Source: Luzula sylvatica
Taxonomy: Eukaryota; Streptophyta; Magnoliopsida; Poales; Juncaceae
Length of the DNA stretch: 64,000 nucleotides
Reading direction: 5' to 3'
Assembly (NCBI GenBank): GCA_946800325.1
Contig: OX326960.1
Coordinates: 23,365,150-23,429,149, forward strand
Positions 44,540-55,820 of this stretch are shown piece by piece (the first letter of the stretch is position 1; every line of letters begins with the position of its first letter). The notes beneath the pieces are model-generated. The model ran no database searches. It worked only from the letters and a program-made list of their open reading frames with translations, and had not been told where the DNA came from. Made by a program: the position numbers and the translations under genes.

Positions 44540-45253
44540 TGTTGGTTATATTTCAATAATTAACCAAATAAATAATTAAATAATAATAAATAAATCAAGA
44601 CAAGCCTGGATGTAGCCGCGCGGTCATGCCACAGCTGCCCTAAAGACAGATTAACACCCTCTTGTGCAGGGTATTTTCGTTTCTCCATCTCCAAGGTTCT
44701 ACACCTCGAGCTCATCTCGTATCCGTTCCGTAAGCACAGTCGAGAACGGATGTTCCTCACTTCGAAAGAAATGAAGCCGTGCACCGAATTCTTCAAACCA
44801 AGATATATAATTTCACATGTGTAATTTGAGAATATATTGGAAGAGATAGTGTTTTATGTTATAATGTTTTTAGGATGTAATAGAGATGAAAAAGAGAGAC
44901 AGGGTATGTCTCTAAAACCAAATAAATAATGGTCTTTTCATAACAGTAGGAGCCACAATAATTTCTCCTCATTATTGTATTATTAAAGAGAGAATGAATA
45001 CTTCATATTTTATTTCAATACAAAACCGTAAAGTCATTAATTGCCCAAATTATTCATGGGTCAATTAATCTTAATTTCAGAACATCTAACATTTCTTCTT
45101 TTCATATTCTAAAATGATTAGAATGTTTTGTAATTTGATTTTCTCTATTATTAATGCATATCATTTGCATAAAATAAAATATTCAATAATTAATATTGGA
45201 TCAAAATATAAAGTTTTAAATTTTAGTATTATTTGTAATAAAATAATACAACA
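44540..45253 (-). repeat. Element F 5' LTR
   Basis: 714 bp, nearly identical to the left LTR and followed by TCGGA. Confidence 0.92.
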
Positions 45254-45404
45254 TCGGATACGGCGATACGGCAATTTAACATATGATTTAGGATACGATA
45301 CAGATACGGCGATACGGGTAAATTCGATTTTTTAAAATATCCACGCAACATAGGTTAAAAATCTTCAAATAAAAAATAGAAGTAACTTGTACAAGTTTTA
45401 TAGT

Positions 45405-45408
<4 letters not shown>

Positions 45409-45472
<64 letters not shown>
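45409..45472. repeat. (TC)n(TA)n compound microsatellite
   Basis: A CT run to about 45438, then a TA run to about 45470. Confidence 0.95.
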
Positions 45473-45475
<3 letters not shown>

Positions 45476-45601
45476 CATATTTTAATATCTATGTATTATT
45501 TATTTTTCAACATTTTTTTAATATTTTAATATTTTTTAATATCTATTTATTATCTATTAAATTATAGAGATTTGTCAAATATAATTAAAAGTGGTATAAT
45601 T

Positions 45602-46592
45602 TGAAGGAAATACAGTTTCGGATCAACCGTAAAAGTGTACACAATGATAAACGAATGTAAGCCTACATTCGTGGTCATATCTTTCAGTAGGAAAATCCAA
45701 TTTGAATGGTTCAAATTGGGTTAGATAGATAACAAGATTATCTACAACCTTCATGTAGAAATATATTTCATATGAACGAAGTATAAGTGTCGTTTCTATG
45801 AAATACCGAAAGGGTGCAACAATATGACATACAGTTAGTAAAACAGTCATAACTTTTGTATACGAACTCCAATTGGTCCAGCCCAAATTGGGTTGGGTAT
45901 ATAATACGATTATCTACAACTTTCGCGTAGGTTGATTGTCTGTCAGAGGAATTTACCAATTTCGTATGGACAAAATACAGAACAGATTCATGCAACTTTC
46001 TGTGTGAAAGAGTGTATATTGGATATACATGTCTTTTGGCCCATTCTAATCCTATGTGATATAAATAGGATAATTCTCTCTCATCAAAGAATGTTCATTC
46101 AGTCCAATCATTCGGATTATTCAGAATATTCCAGAATTATCGAGAGACATCTTTCTAGAGAGTGAAATGGTATAAAGAGAGAGAACCGAGAAAAGGAGTT
46201 TTCCGGTATAGAGAATCAATCGATCAAGCAAGTTCGCCAGTGCATCATCTAGGCAGTTGCACCCGCGATTGACGAACTCCGACTCACGGTGGATACAAGT
46301 AGAGGAACGACACTTGTGGCTCTTCGATTGTGATCAACCCGAAGGAGAAAGAGGACGGTCAACGACCGGTGAAAGACGCGTGGTGTGGGGACGCGCGGAT
46401 TGTCACCAACGTGACAGGAGAAAAAAGACTAGTAATCAACCCGTCGTGTGCAATCAATTTTGCACTGGTATGAATTTAATCTTCTTATTTGCATCGTACC
46501 CTTCGAAGTCATGGCGTGATCTTGGATTAAGGGAACCGGACCGGGCCTACATATCCGTTGCGCGGGCCCGGGGACGGAAAGAATTCCCAACA
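45602..46592 (+). repeat. Element C 5' LTR
   Basis: 991 bp. It includes the GC-rich near-terminal block (GCGCGGGCCCGGGGAC) seen in B and E, and a TATA-like ATAAATAGGAT near 46060. Confidence 0.9.
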
Positions 46593-46593
46593 G

Positions 46594-46605
46594 TGGTATC
46601 AGAGC
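46594..46605 (+). other. Primer-binding site of C (tRNA-Met)
   Basis: TGGTATCAGAGC, one base after the LTR. Confidence 0.93.
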
Positions 46606-46852
46606 GATCACCATCGATTCGAGGGTCGAATCATAGTCTTATATATGATATACGCACGGGTTATCAAAGTTCGTACCCGTTTGCATGATGTTACATATAG
46701 AGAAAGTCAAATTCCGTTAAAATCACAAGTAGAATTCCCTAGAGATCGATCAAAAGTTGATTGAGGGTATCTAGGAATGATCGTGAAATGGTTTCATGAT
46801 TGATCGTTTTGGAAACGAGCGAAAACAGACAAAACTGCAGAAAAATCGCATA

Positions 46853-48168
46853 GTCCGTTACAACGGACTAGTTGATCCGTTGTAACAGACACTGTATATG
46901 ATACAGGATAATCTGCCAAAATCGTATAGTCCGTTATAACGGACTGGTTGATCTGTTGTAACGGACACTGTATGAGATACAGAGAATTGGGGAAAATCTG
47001 CAAAAATCACATAGTCCGTTATAACGGACTGGTTGATCCGTTGTAACGGAACTTGTATACACTACAACATCTTTGCCTTATTGGGGCGGCAAAAAACCGA
47101 CCCAAAAAGACCCCAAAACCGTCCCTAAAGCTTATTGGGACGGTTGGCCGACCCTAACATACCGACCCTAAAGGTTGCGTTCCTAACAGGAGCGGGCCGA
47201 CCATATAGAGCTTATTGGGGCGGTTTGGTATTGGGGCAGGCCGACCCTACAAGACTAGTACACTTTTGACACTGCGGAAAGTACACTGTACTCCCGCGTC
47301 AGGCTTATTGGGGCGGCCTGACCCTAATACCTTATTGGGGCGGCCCGACCCTAATATTATATATTATTTATTATATATTATGTATTATATATTCTATATA
47401 TTCTATATAATTCTATATTCTATATTATAATATCATTTTTGTTTATATTTATATTTATATTATATATTAAAATGTTTATAGGGTCGGTGGTAATTTGGGG
47501 CAACGTGGGATTGAAAGAAGGGACACGAGTCAGGTTTTGGGTCGGTGGTAATTTGGGGCGGGCCATTACAATAGATTATAGGGTCGGGCAGCAGTAGGGG
47601 CGGGCGGTTACAATAGGTTGTAGGGTCGGTATGGATTGTAGGGACTGCCCGTTACAAACGTTTAGGGTCGGTAGGAAGGTTTAGGGACGGGCAGACCCTA
47701 AATTTTAAACCTATTGGGTCGGGCTGATCCTGAATTAACCGACCCTGATTTGTTATTGGGACGGCCAGACCCAATAACTGCACATATTTAGGGGCGGGCG
47801 GACCCTAAATTGCAGATGTGTTGTAGTGATAGGATACATGGATGTTAGGAGGACTGTGAATAAATGCATAGTCTGTTGTAACGGACATTGGTCCGTTGTA
47901 ACAGACCTTGTATGTGATACGAGGATGTGGGGATGCCTTTGGCTTCCCGTGAAGTCCGTTGTAACGGATATGATCCGTTATAACGGAGTTGTTCACGAGT
48001 TAGTCCGTTGTAACGGACCTAGGTTGCGTTATAACGGACATGTTTCTGGCAATTTTGGCCAATCTCCAAAATAAAATAGCGTTGTAACGGACATGTGTTC
48101 CGTTGTAACGGAGTAAAGGAATCTGGGGTTCCGTTGTAACGGACTAAGGTGCGTTACCACGGATTAGT
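46853..48168. promoter_or_regulatory. Array of paired CCGTTNNAACGG palindromes in the C leader
   Basis: Three pairs lie before and five after the CACTA insertion. Starts within a pair are 19-22 bp apart (e.g. CCGTTACAACGG then CCGTTGTAACAG). Same design as in B; the spacer phrase GATACAGG/GATGTGG between pairs is also shared. Confidence 0.75.
47060..47828. mobile_element. CACTA derivative, 769 bp
   Basis: Starts CACTACAACA and ends TGTTGTAGTG with the 3-bp duplication ATA (47057-47059, 47829-47831). It is composed almost wholly of GGGGCGG/GACCC subterminal repeats and an AT-rich core (47350-47470). The first 60 bp match the element at 1280 closely. It is inserted inside the palindrome array of C. 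Confidence 0.93.
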
Positions 48169-48450
48169 TTCTGTTTGCTGATTTTGTTTTCGTGATAACT
48201 TTGGCTACACAACTCAGAATTTTGAGTAATTTATATCGATATGATCGGCATCAATCATACTAGCATATAAGATTAGTATTTATTTGGAATAATTACTCTC
48301 CCTAATTAAATCATATGCATTTAGAAATCTTGTGATAGTGATATAATATGATTATGTCACGAATTTATTAAACATGAATGTCATGATCCCTCATAATATT
48401 TAAGTCGTGGAAATGCCTTCCATGTCCACATCCATCGAGATTGGTATGAC

Positions 48451-49086
48451 TGTAAGGTTACGCACACGTTTATCAAAGTGTGCAGCGGAATTAGTTTCGC
48501 ATGCGTAACCTAATTCTACCGGGATCACGCCTGAAAACCAACGAAAAAGGAAGAGTTTCGGAGAATTACCTCGTACAAGTTAGTACGTGACGCTTTCTTA
48601 TCCAAATCCGTGAACCTTCTCCAAGGAGTGCTTCTGCAATCCCTCTACTCGTGTGCACCTCGATTTCGTCCGATCGAAATCGCCCACATCGTTCTAGTCG
48701 CCGTCACGATCGATTCTCTCAAGATCTTTGCTCAAATCTCCCTCTCAATCTATCTAGATCTAATCTAGAATTCTGTGGAAGAAGGAGAGAGAAATGGCGG
48801 CTCAAAATCCTAAAACTCGAAAATTAGCTTAGGTTAAAACGAAATCAGAATTCTATATATATAGGAATTAAGTCAGTTCGAACGCACCTAAATGGTTCGT
48901 TCGAACGAGCCCAGTTCGTTCAAACGCACTTAAGTAGTTCGTTCGAACTAACCCAAATCTGACTGTCACGAATAAGTCCGTTCGAACGCACTCATATAGT
49001 TCGTTCGAACGAACCTAATTCTGACTGCAGAATTGCCTATTTATATAAATTCTTCCAAGTTAATTCTTAACCCATATTTTCTTTCA
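48451..49086 (-). mobile_element. Solo LTR of the element D family, antisense
   Basis: 636 bp. In its own orientation it starts TGAAAGAAAATATGG and ends CCTTACA, flanked by ATGAC (48446-48450, 49087-49091). Both ends match the D LTR (49710-50350), but the middle differs: here there are paired GTTCGAAC palindromes (48873-49015) that the D LTR lacks. Confidence 0.92.
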
Positions 49087-49091
49087 ATGAC

Positions 49092-49204
49092 ATAATGCGT
49101 GGTTTCAGGCCATAGTCGGGCACGTATTATTGTATGTATTGATGCGGGTGGTAAGCGTTAATTGGGGACTCACGTGGGTTCAGGCCATAGTCGAGCACGT
49201 GAGT
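49092..49204 (+). ncRNA. Two leader hairpins of element C, GGCC loop
   Basis: Hairpin 1: stem 49092-49101 with 49121-49130 (10 pairs, one G-T), loop 49102-49120 (GTTTCAGGCCATAGTCGGG). Hairpin 2: stem 49168-49176 with 49196-49204 (9 perfect pairs), loop 49177-49195 (GGTTCAGGCCATAGTCGAG). Both loops are 19 nt. The stems differ in sequence but both pair fully. Confidence 0.65.
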
Positions 49205-49235
49205 AGTTCAATTGAACAGTTACGTGTAGGGTTAA

Positions 49236-49709
49236 TTATATCAAAGTATTGTCTTTTTCACATACTAGGTATCCGTGAGATCACTCAAGTATGAAGAACT
49301 AAAACGCACTATCTGGATATGAGTTCATCTCCAATGACTCTAACCATGTTACAAACTCATATAGTGGTCAGTCCAATATACGACGCCGCGTATATCCATA
49401 TTCTAGAATCGACGCTACCGTCCCAGATCAGTAAAACCTGATCATCTCATCTACGAATATGCCAGTGTATGTAAAAGTCTCCATTCAGTGAATGGACTAC
49501 CTGGTTCAAACCTATGAACAACTTTATACACGAGGGACGTTTTAGAATTATATTCATTCCGTTTAGTGGTTTTACTATCATTCAATTGACGAATCAATAT
49601 GCCAGGCTATGGCCATGCAACATATTATTCTCAACTGACTCGATGCACTAAACTAGAATAAAATTCAAGGTCTATCCGATTATTATAATCGAATAACCTC
49701 TCACACACT
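49236..49709 (-). other. Inverted fragment of a D-type 3' UTR
   Basis: The inverse complement of 49380-49703 matches 56012-56336 with roughly ten differences. It joins the C leader on its left and the D 5' LTR on its right. No coding. Confidence 0.8.
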
Positions 49710-50350
49710 TGAAAGAAAATATGGCTTAAGAATTAACTTGGAAGAATTTATATAAATAGGCAGATCTGCAGTCATAATTGGGCCAGTTCATAAATCTGGG
49801 CCCGTTCAGAACTTAGGGTTTTAACCTAATAATTATGGTTTAAACTTTTTCGGGTCTATTCTGATAATTAGGCTTTTAACCTAATTTCGGCCTGTTAGGG
49901 TTTAACCTAATTTTGGTTTAACCTAACCCTGCCTATATATATATTCTGATTTTCATTTTTCTCTCTCTTCGAGCTCTCATTCTGAACCCTAATTCGGCTG
50001 CCGAATTTTCTCTATTTTTCACACAATACAAATTGACATCTGGATAGTTTGAGGAGAGAAATCTGAGCGAAAGTTTGAGAGAAATAATCATGACGTCGAC
50101 TAGAACTGCGTTGGCGGTTCCGATCAGACGAACATCAAGGTGGACACGAGTAGAGGGACTGCACGAGCAATCCTTGGAGAAGGTTCACGAATTTTGGAGA
50201 AGAAGTCGACACGTACTAACTTGTACGAGGTAAAAATCTGAACAACTCTTCCTTTTTCATGGTTTTTCGAACGTGATCCAGGTAGAATTAGGTTATACAT
50301 GTGTAAATAATTCTGCTGCACACATAAATAATCATATGTATAACCCTACA
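49710..50350 (+). repeat. Element D 5' LTR
   Basis: 641 bp from TGAAAGAAAATATGG to CCCTACA. Confirmed by the termini of the antisense solo LTR at 48451-49086 and by the primer site that follows. Confidence 0.85.
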
Positions 50351-50351
50351 G

Positions 50352-50363
50352 TGGTATCAGAGC
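50352..50363 (+). other. Primer-binding site of D (tRNA-Met)
   Basis: TGGTATCAGAGC, one base after the LTR. Confidence 0.93.
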
Positions 50364-50748
50364 AATCGCTCGTTAAAACCGTCGAAAATTAGATTTTCAG
50401 ATTTACAGATTAGAATTTTATAATTTGAGAAATTTTAGAATTTTGGGCTAAATTGCAAAATTACACAATATAAATTGCAAAAATTAGATTTTCAGAATAT
50501 GTTGTAATTAATACAGATTAGATTTGTTTAAAAATTGTATTTTCAGAAAAAATTAGATTTTCAGAATAAAAATGGAAATTCAGAAAAAATTAGATTTTCA
50601 GAATATATTTTGTAATTAATACAGATTAGATCTATTGAAAATTGGATTTTCAGAAAAATTAGATTTTCAGAATATATTGTAATAAATACAGATTGGATCT
50701 GTTGAAAAATTGGATATGTTAAATATATTTTAATAAATACAGATTTTC

Positions 50749-50781
<33 letters not shown>

Positions 50782-51371
50782 TAAATACAGATTGCATTTG
50801 GAGTACAAAAGTTGAAATTTTTTTTTTTCTGTCGTTTGTTCGATCGAACTTGGAGTTGCGATCGTACGAACAAAATTCTGGACAACAAAAAAAAAATTTC
50901 TGTCAAAAATGCCCAATAATTTAAAAATTTTCAATTTATAAATTCGATTCGGTATAGCATATAGCCTAAAATGGGGATGATTGTTTGTGAATGTTTGTAT
51001 GTGTGTTGTGTGGGGGCCGGTGAGCTTTCCAAATTGTAAACTATTTTAATATGGGGACCGGTGAGTCTTCCAAAGTTGTAGTAGAATATGTTTGGTTTTG
51101 AAGAAGAACCTTCAAGGCAAGACGACACGACACGACACGAAGATTGGATCTTCAAGAAAAGCAAAAGATCATCATGGGTTTTAGGGTTGGGAATTTAGGA
51201 TTTTATGATTGCTCATAAAACTTAAAGGCCAATATGCTATACCGTAAATTTTATTTGTTTTGTGAATGAATAGAATTTAGAATTAAATGATTTTATAAAA
51301 GAAAATCCTCCCACGTAATTATCAAGTAATTTGCCTCCCAAAGTGGAACCTTCGAGACTAGTATTTGTTTA
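50364..51371 (+). other. Element D leader with degenerate AT-rich repeats
   Basis: The phrase AAATTAGATTTTCAGAATAT recurs about six times at 50385-50720. An A29 run lies at 50749-50777. A single palindromic pair (GTTCGATCGAAC and GCGATCGTACG) is at 50838-50875. No ORF. Confidence 0.7.
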
Positions 51372-51480
51372 TTTGTGTTGCATGGCCATAGTCTGGCACA
51401 GATTTACACGTACGTAGCATTGAAGGCATGCATTGATTAGGAGTTGACATGTTGCATGGCTTTAGTCTGGCATGTCAATT
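51372..51480 (+). ncRNA. Two leader hairpins of element D
   Basis: Hairpin 1: stem 51372-51377 with 51397-51402, 19-nt loop TTGCATGGCCATAGTCTGG. Hairpin 2: stem 51442-51451 with 51471-51480 (10 pairs, one G-T), 19-nt loop TTGCATGGCTTTAGTCTGG. They are placed like the hairpins of C and E. Confidence 0.65.
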
Positions 51481-51871
51481 CGCTAATTGAATGATACTCC
51501 ATTTGTGGTTTGGACTTGACCAATTAACTAGCTAGGCTAGTATTTGGGGCAAGGAGTGAGGTACACATACTCTGGTTTTGAGTTGGACTCAATACCAGAC
51601 CTCACGAATAAAGAAATAATCGTCTTGGAGATGATGGGACGCTGTCCTACCCGACGTGACGTATTTTCTGAGTGGTTGGCCATAGTCACCTTAGAAACAC
51701 GTTAAATAGGGATCTTGTCCATTACGAGATTTAAGGTATCAAATCTCCGTTTCAATAGTGGGGGCTATTTGAAATGATAAAATAATGGGTATTTCAAGTT
51801 GTTTAAAATGAATTTTAATATATGAAAGACCACGTTATTAATTACATTATTTTTCAAAAATTGTAGATTTC

Positions 51872-54800
51872 ATGGCTTTACCAAGTAATAACCGCTTTAG
51901 TTTACGTTCCATTTTGGAAAAAGGAACGAATGAACGGAAAGAACTTTCTCGACTGGCAGAGGAATCCGGGATTCGTTCTGAAACATGAAGGAAAGGCACA
52001 TGTCTTGGAGACGCCTATCCCTCCTGTGCCAGGGGATGACGCAACTGGGGATGCCATATTCGAATATACGACCATGATGGACGATTCGAATGATGTCACA
52101 TGCCTCATGTTGGCTACTATGACTCCTGAATATCAAATCCAGTTTGAGAAACAGGATGCATACGAGATTATGAAACAACTCAGGGAGATGTTTCAGGTTC
52201 AAGCAAGGGTGGAGAAGTATCAAGCTCTTGGCAATGCGACGCAATGCAAGATGCAAGAGGGTACGCCCGTTAGCTCGCATCTTCTCTAGATGAAAGGATA
52301 TTTCAATCATCTTGAGAGGCTTGGCATGAAATTCGAGGTGGAGTTACAAACTGATTTGATCATGTTGTCACTCCCACCGAGTTTCGATTCGTTCATTTCG
52401 CATTTCCACATGTCAGACATGAAAAGGACCATTCCCCAGCTTTTCGGAATGCTCAGAACATTCGAAAGTGACATGAAACCGCGGTACATGAAGTCTAGGA
52501 CTTCGGAGGTATTGGTGGTTCAAGGGAAGAGTCCAAACAATGGGAACAAGAACAAGAAGAGGAAGGCAAAGGGTAACAAGGTTGCGCCTAAGCCCGTGAG
52601 CAAGAAAGCCAAGAATGACAAGAAGTGTTTCCACTGCCTCAAGGAGGGACATTGGAAGCGTGATTGCGAGATCTTCCTGAGGGAGAGCAAGCAAAAGACC
52701 GCTTCCTTGGACACACCGGCATCAGGTATTTCTGTTATCGATTCTTATTTCTTTACTTCATCATCATGGGTGTTGGACACTGGATGTGGGACTCATATTT
52801 GTAATAATATGCAGGGCCAAAGAAGTAGAAGATTGTTGATTCGTGGTGAAGTTGATTTACGCGTCGGGAATGGAGCTCGAGTAGCAGCATTAGCCGAAGG
52901 GACGTATGATTTAACTTTGCCAAATGGATTTGTTTTAGTTTTGAATAATTGTTGTTATGTACCTACTTTGAGTAGGAGTATTATTTCTGTTTCGAGACTT
53001 ATTGCGGATGGATATGAATTAGTTATTGGTACTAATGATTGTTTTATTGGCAAGAATGACATTTTCTTTAGTAATGTTCTAGTTGAAAATGGTCTATATG
53101 TCTTGGATTTAGAAAATAACAAAAATAAACAGTCCATTTATAACATAAATACTACTCAAACTAATGAAACATACTCATGGCATTGTCGTCTCGGACACAT
53201 AAACGAGAAACGCATTGCTAGACTCCAAAAGGAAGGAGTGCTAGATTCTTTTGACTTAGAGTCAATAGAAAATTGCGAATCTTGTTTGATGGGTAAGATG
53301 ACAAAGACACCTTTCTCCAAAAAGGGAGAAAGATCGAAAGATGTGTTGGCTCTTATACATTCCGATGTATGTGGACCGATGAGTGTCGAGGCTAGAAATG
53401 GGTATCGCTACTTCGTGACATTTACTGACAATTATAGTAGATAAGGATATCTATACTTAATGCGTCACAAAAATGAAACTTTTGAGAAATTCAAAGAGTT
53501 TCAACACGAAGTAGAACTTCAACTGGGTAAGAAAGTAAAAGCCATTCGATCGGATCGAGGTGGTGAATACTTGAGCTATGAGTTTGAGGACTATCTTCGA
53601 GATTGTGGTATAGTATCACAATGGACTCCACCCGGTACACCCCAATGGAATGGAGTGTCTGAGAGGAGGAATCGGACTTTGTTAGACATGGTTCGCTCGA
53701 TGATGAGTCGAACGGATTTGCCAAAGTCATTTTGGGGTTTCGCGCTTCAAACGGCCGCTCATATACTGAATAGAGTTCCGTCCAAATCGGTTGAAAAGAC
53801 ACCATATGAATTATGGCATGGCAAGGTGCCACCATTGTCTTATCTTAAGATTTGGGGTTGCGAGGCATACGTCAAAAGGTTATTGACGGAAAAACTCGAG
53901 CCAAGATCAGACAAGTGTTTATTTGTGGGGTATCCTCAAGAAACAAGAGGATACTACTTTTACTTGCCTAGCGAAAACTAGGTTTTCGTGGCTCGGCGAG
54001 GACACTTCTTAGAGAAGGAATTCCTAGATCGTCAAGCCAGTGGGAGTAAAATTGATCTCGAAGAAATTCGAGAACCACAAAGTGAACAAGTTGATTTGGA
54101 ACAAGATTCTGAGTTACCATTGGATGGTGGACCAGAATCTAATACACAAGCAATACGTAGATCTGGTAGGATTCGTCAAGAACCTGAGAGATATGGATTT
54201 CTCATTAGTAATTATGATGATGAGTTGACTCTAGATGATGAGCCAACCTCCTACGAAGGTGCTATGCCTAGCTTGGATTCCTCGAAATGGCATGACGCCA
54301 TGAAAACCGAGATCCAGTCCATGTATGATAATAAGGTTTGGAATCCTATTGATCTACCTAATGGTGCTAAGACCGTTGGGTGCAAATGGGTTTTCAAGAA
54401 GAAAACCGACATGGATGGTAATGTACACACTTTTAAAGCAAGACTGGTGGCGAAAGGTTTTAAGCAAATTCATGGTATAGACTATGATGAAACGTTTTCT
54501 CCAGTAGCCATGTTTAAAAGTATTCGCATTCTTCTAGCGATAGCTGCATATCACGATTATGAGATATGGCAGATGGATGTCAAAACCGCTTTCCTTAACG
54601 GGAACCTTACCGAGAATGTGTATATGACACAACTCGAGGGTTTTGTCGATCCAAATAATACGAATAAAGTGTGCAAGCTTATGAGATCCATTTATGGATT
54701 AAAACAAGCATCTCGTGCGTGGAACATACGATTCGATGAGGTTATCGCAAAGTATGGTTTCATTCAAAATATCGAGGAACCTTGTGTATACAAGAAATTC

Positions 54801-55820
54801 CGTGGGAGTTCGGTGGTATTCCTCATCTTGTACGTGGACGACATCTTACCCATTGGAAATGACATCCCGATGCTTAACCAGGTTAAGGCATATTTGGGTA
54901 GTCAATTCGCAATGAAGGACTTAGGAGAAGCTGCCTATATTTTAGGTGTGAAGATCTATAGAGATAGATCGAGGAGACTTCTCGGACTAAGTCAAAGTAC
55001 ATATATTGACAAAGTGATAACTAGGTTTCACATGGAGCAATCCAAGAAAGGATGTCTGCCAATGTCACATGGCACCACTCTCACTAAGGCTCAGTGTCCT
55101 TCAACGGACGCTGAACGTGAGCGAATGAGTCGGATCCCATACGCTTCGGCTATAGGATCAATCATGTATGCCATGATATGTACTAGACCAGATGTCGCAT
55201 ACGCGTTGAGTGTGACTTCCCGCTATCAGTCTGATCCCGGGGAAGTTCACTGGTCCGCAGTCAAGAGCATTCTTAAGTATCTTAGGAATACTAAAGATAT
55301 GTTTCTTGTCTATGGTGGTTCGGAAGGAGATCTGATTATCCAAGGATATACAGATGCTAGTTTCCAAACTTGCCCGGACGATTTCCAATCTCAAAGTGGT
55401 TACGTCTTTACGCTCAATGGCGGAGCTGTTGTTTGGAAAATCTCCAAACAGAAGACGGTGGCTGATTCTACAACTGAAGCGGAATACATCGCGGCTTCGG
55501 AAGCCGCAAAGGAGGCTGTCTGGCTACGACAGTTCGTGATGGAACTTGGCGTTATGCCAGGTATCTCGGGTCCCATGGATGTCTATTGTGACAATAACGG
55601 AGCAATATCACAATCTAAGGAACCGAGAGCGCATCATCGGTCCAAACATGTACTCCGGCGTTACCACTTGATTTGTGAGATTACGAAGAGAGGTGACGTG
55701 AAAATAATGAAGATACCTACTGAGGATAACGTGGCCGATCCATTTACGAAGTCACTATCACGTACCAAGCATGAGCAGCATGCTAGGGCGATAGGATTGG
55801 GATATCTATCGCAGTGTTAG
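51872..55820 (+). pseudogene. Element D gag-pol polyprotein, four lesions
   Basis: ATG 51872 (MALPSNNRFSLRSILEK) is followed by an A-run frameshift near 51921. From 51930 one frame runs to 55820, broken by TAG at 52287, TAA at 53442 and TAG at 53979. Order: gag; zinc knuckle CFHCLKEGHWKRDC (near 52627); protease LDTGCGTHICNN (near 52774); HHCC finger (near 53180-53290); integrase HSDVCGPMS, RSDRGGEY and NGVSERRNRT (catalytic Asp, Asp, Glu); RT MDVKTAFLNGNL (near 54578), YGLKQASRAWN, LYVDDI (near 54830); RNase H TTEAEYIAASEAAKE (near 55470) and a VADPFTKSL tail. Length is normal for copia. Confidence 0.93.

Larger units (their letters stand above)
40865..45253 (-). mobile_element. Element F: non-coding LTR retrotransposon, 4.4 kb
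   Basis: Direct LTRs (40865-41580, 716 bp; 44540-45253, 714 bp) begin TGTTG and end CAACA, differ at about six places, and are flanked by TCGGA (40860-40864, 45254-45258). The purine stretch TTGAGGGCGAA on the minus strand next to the left LTR is a polypurine tract, giving minus orientation. No tRNA-Met site is visible after the right LTR. The 2.96-kb interior is AT-rich without gag or pol, so this is a LARD-like non-autonomous element. Confidence 0.9.
40816..45352. mobile_element. Short Mutator-like MITE split by element F
   Basis: Left part 40816-40864 and right part 45259-45352 together make about 143 bp. The left starts CTGTGTTGCACGGATACGG and the right ends ATATCCACGCAACATA, inverse-related. 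The 9-bp direct duplication GGTTAAAAA (40807-40815, 45353-45361) fits Mutator-like targets. GATACGGCGATACGG words recur inside. Confidence 0.68.
45602..49235 (+). mobile_element. Element C: 5' part of a copia related to B and E
   Basis: A 991-bp LTR (45602-46592) starts TGAAGGAAATACAG and ends CCCAACA, like E. It is followed by a primer site and a leader colinear with those of B and E (palindrome array, then two hairpins). Homology to E stops near 49230, where an inverted 3' UTR fragment begins. Gag-pol and the 3' LTR are missing. A CACTA derivative and a solo LTR are inserted in the leader. Confidence 0.85.

Noticed and set aside
48451..49709. One 1.26-kb antisense LTR up to the D 5' LTR
   Set aside because: The ATGAC duplication sets the right end at 49086, and 49092-49230 continues the C leader in the + orientation.
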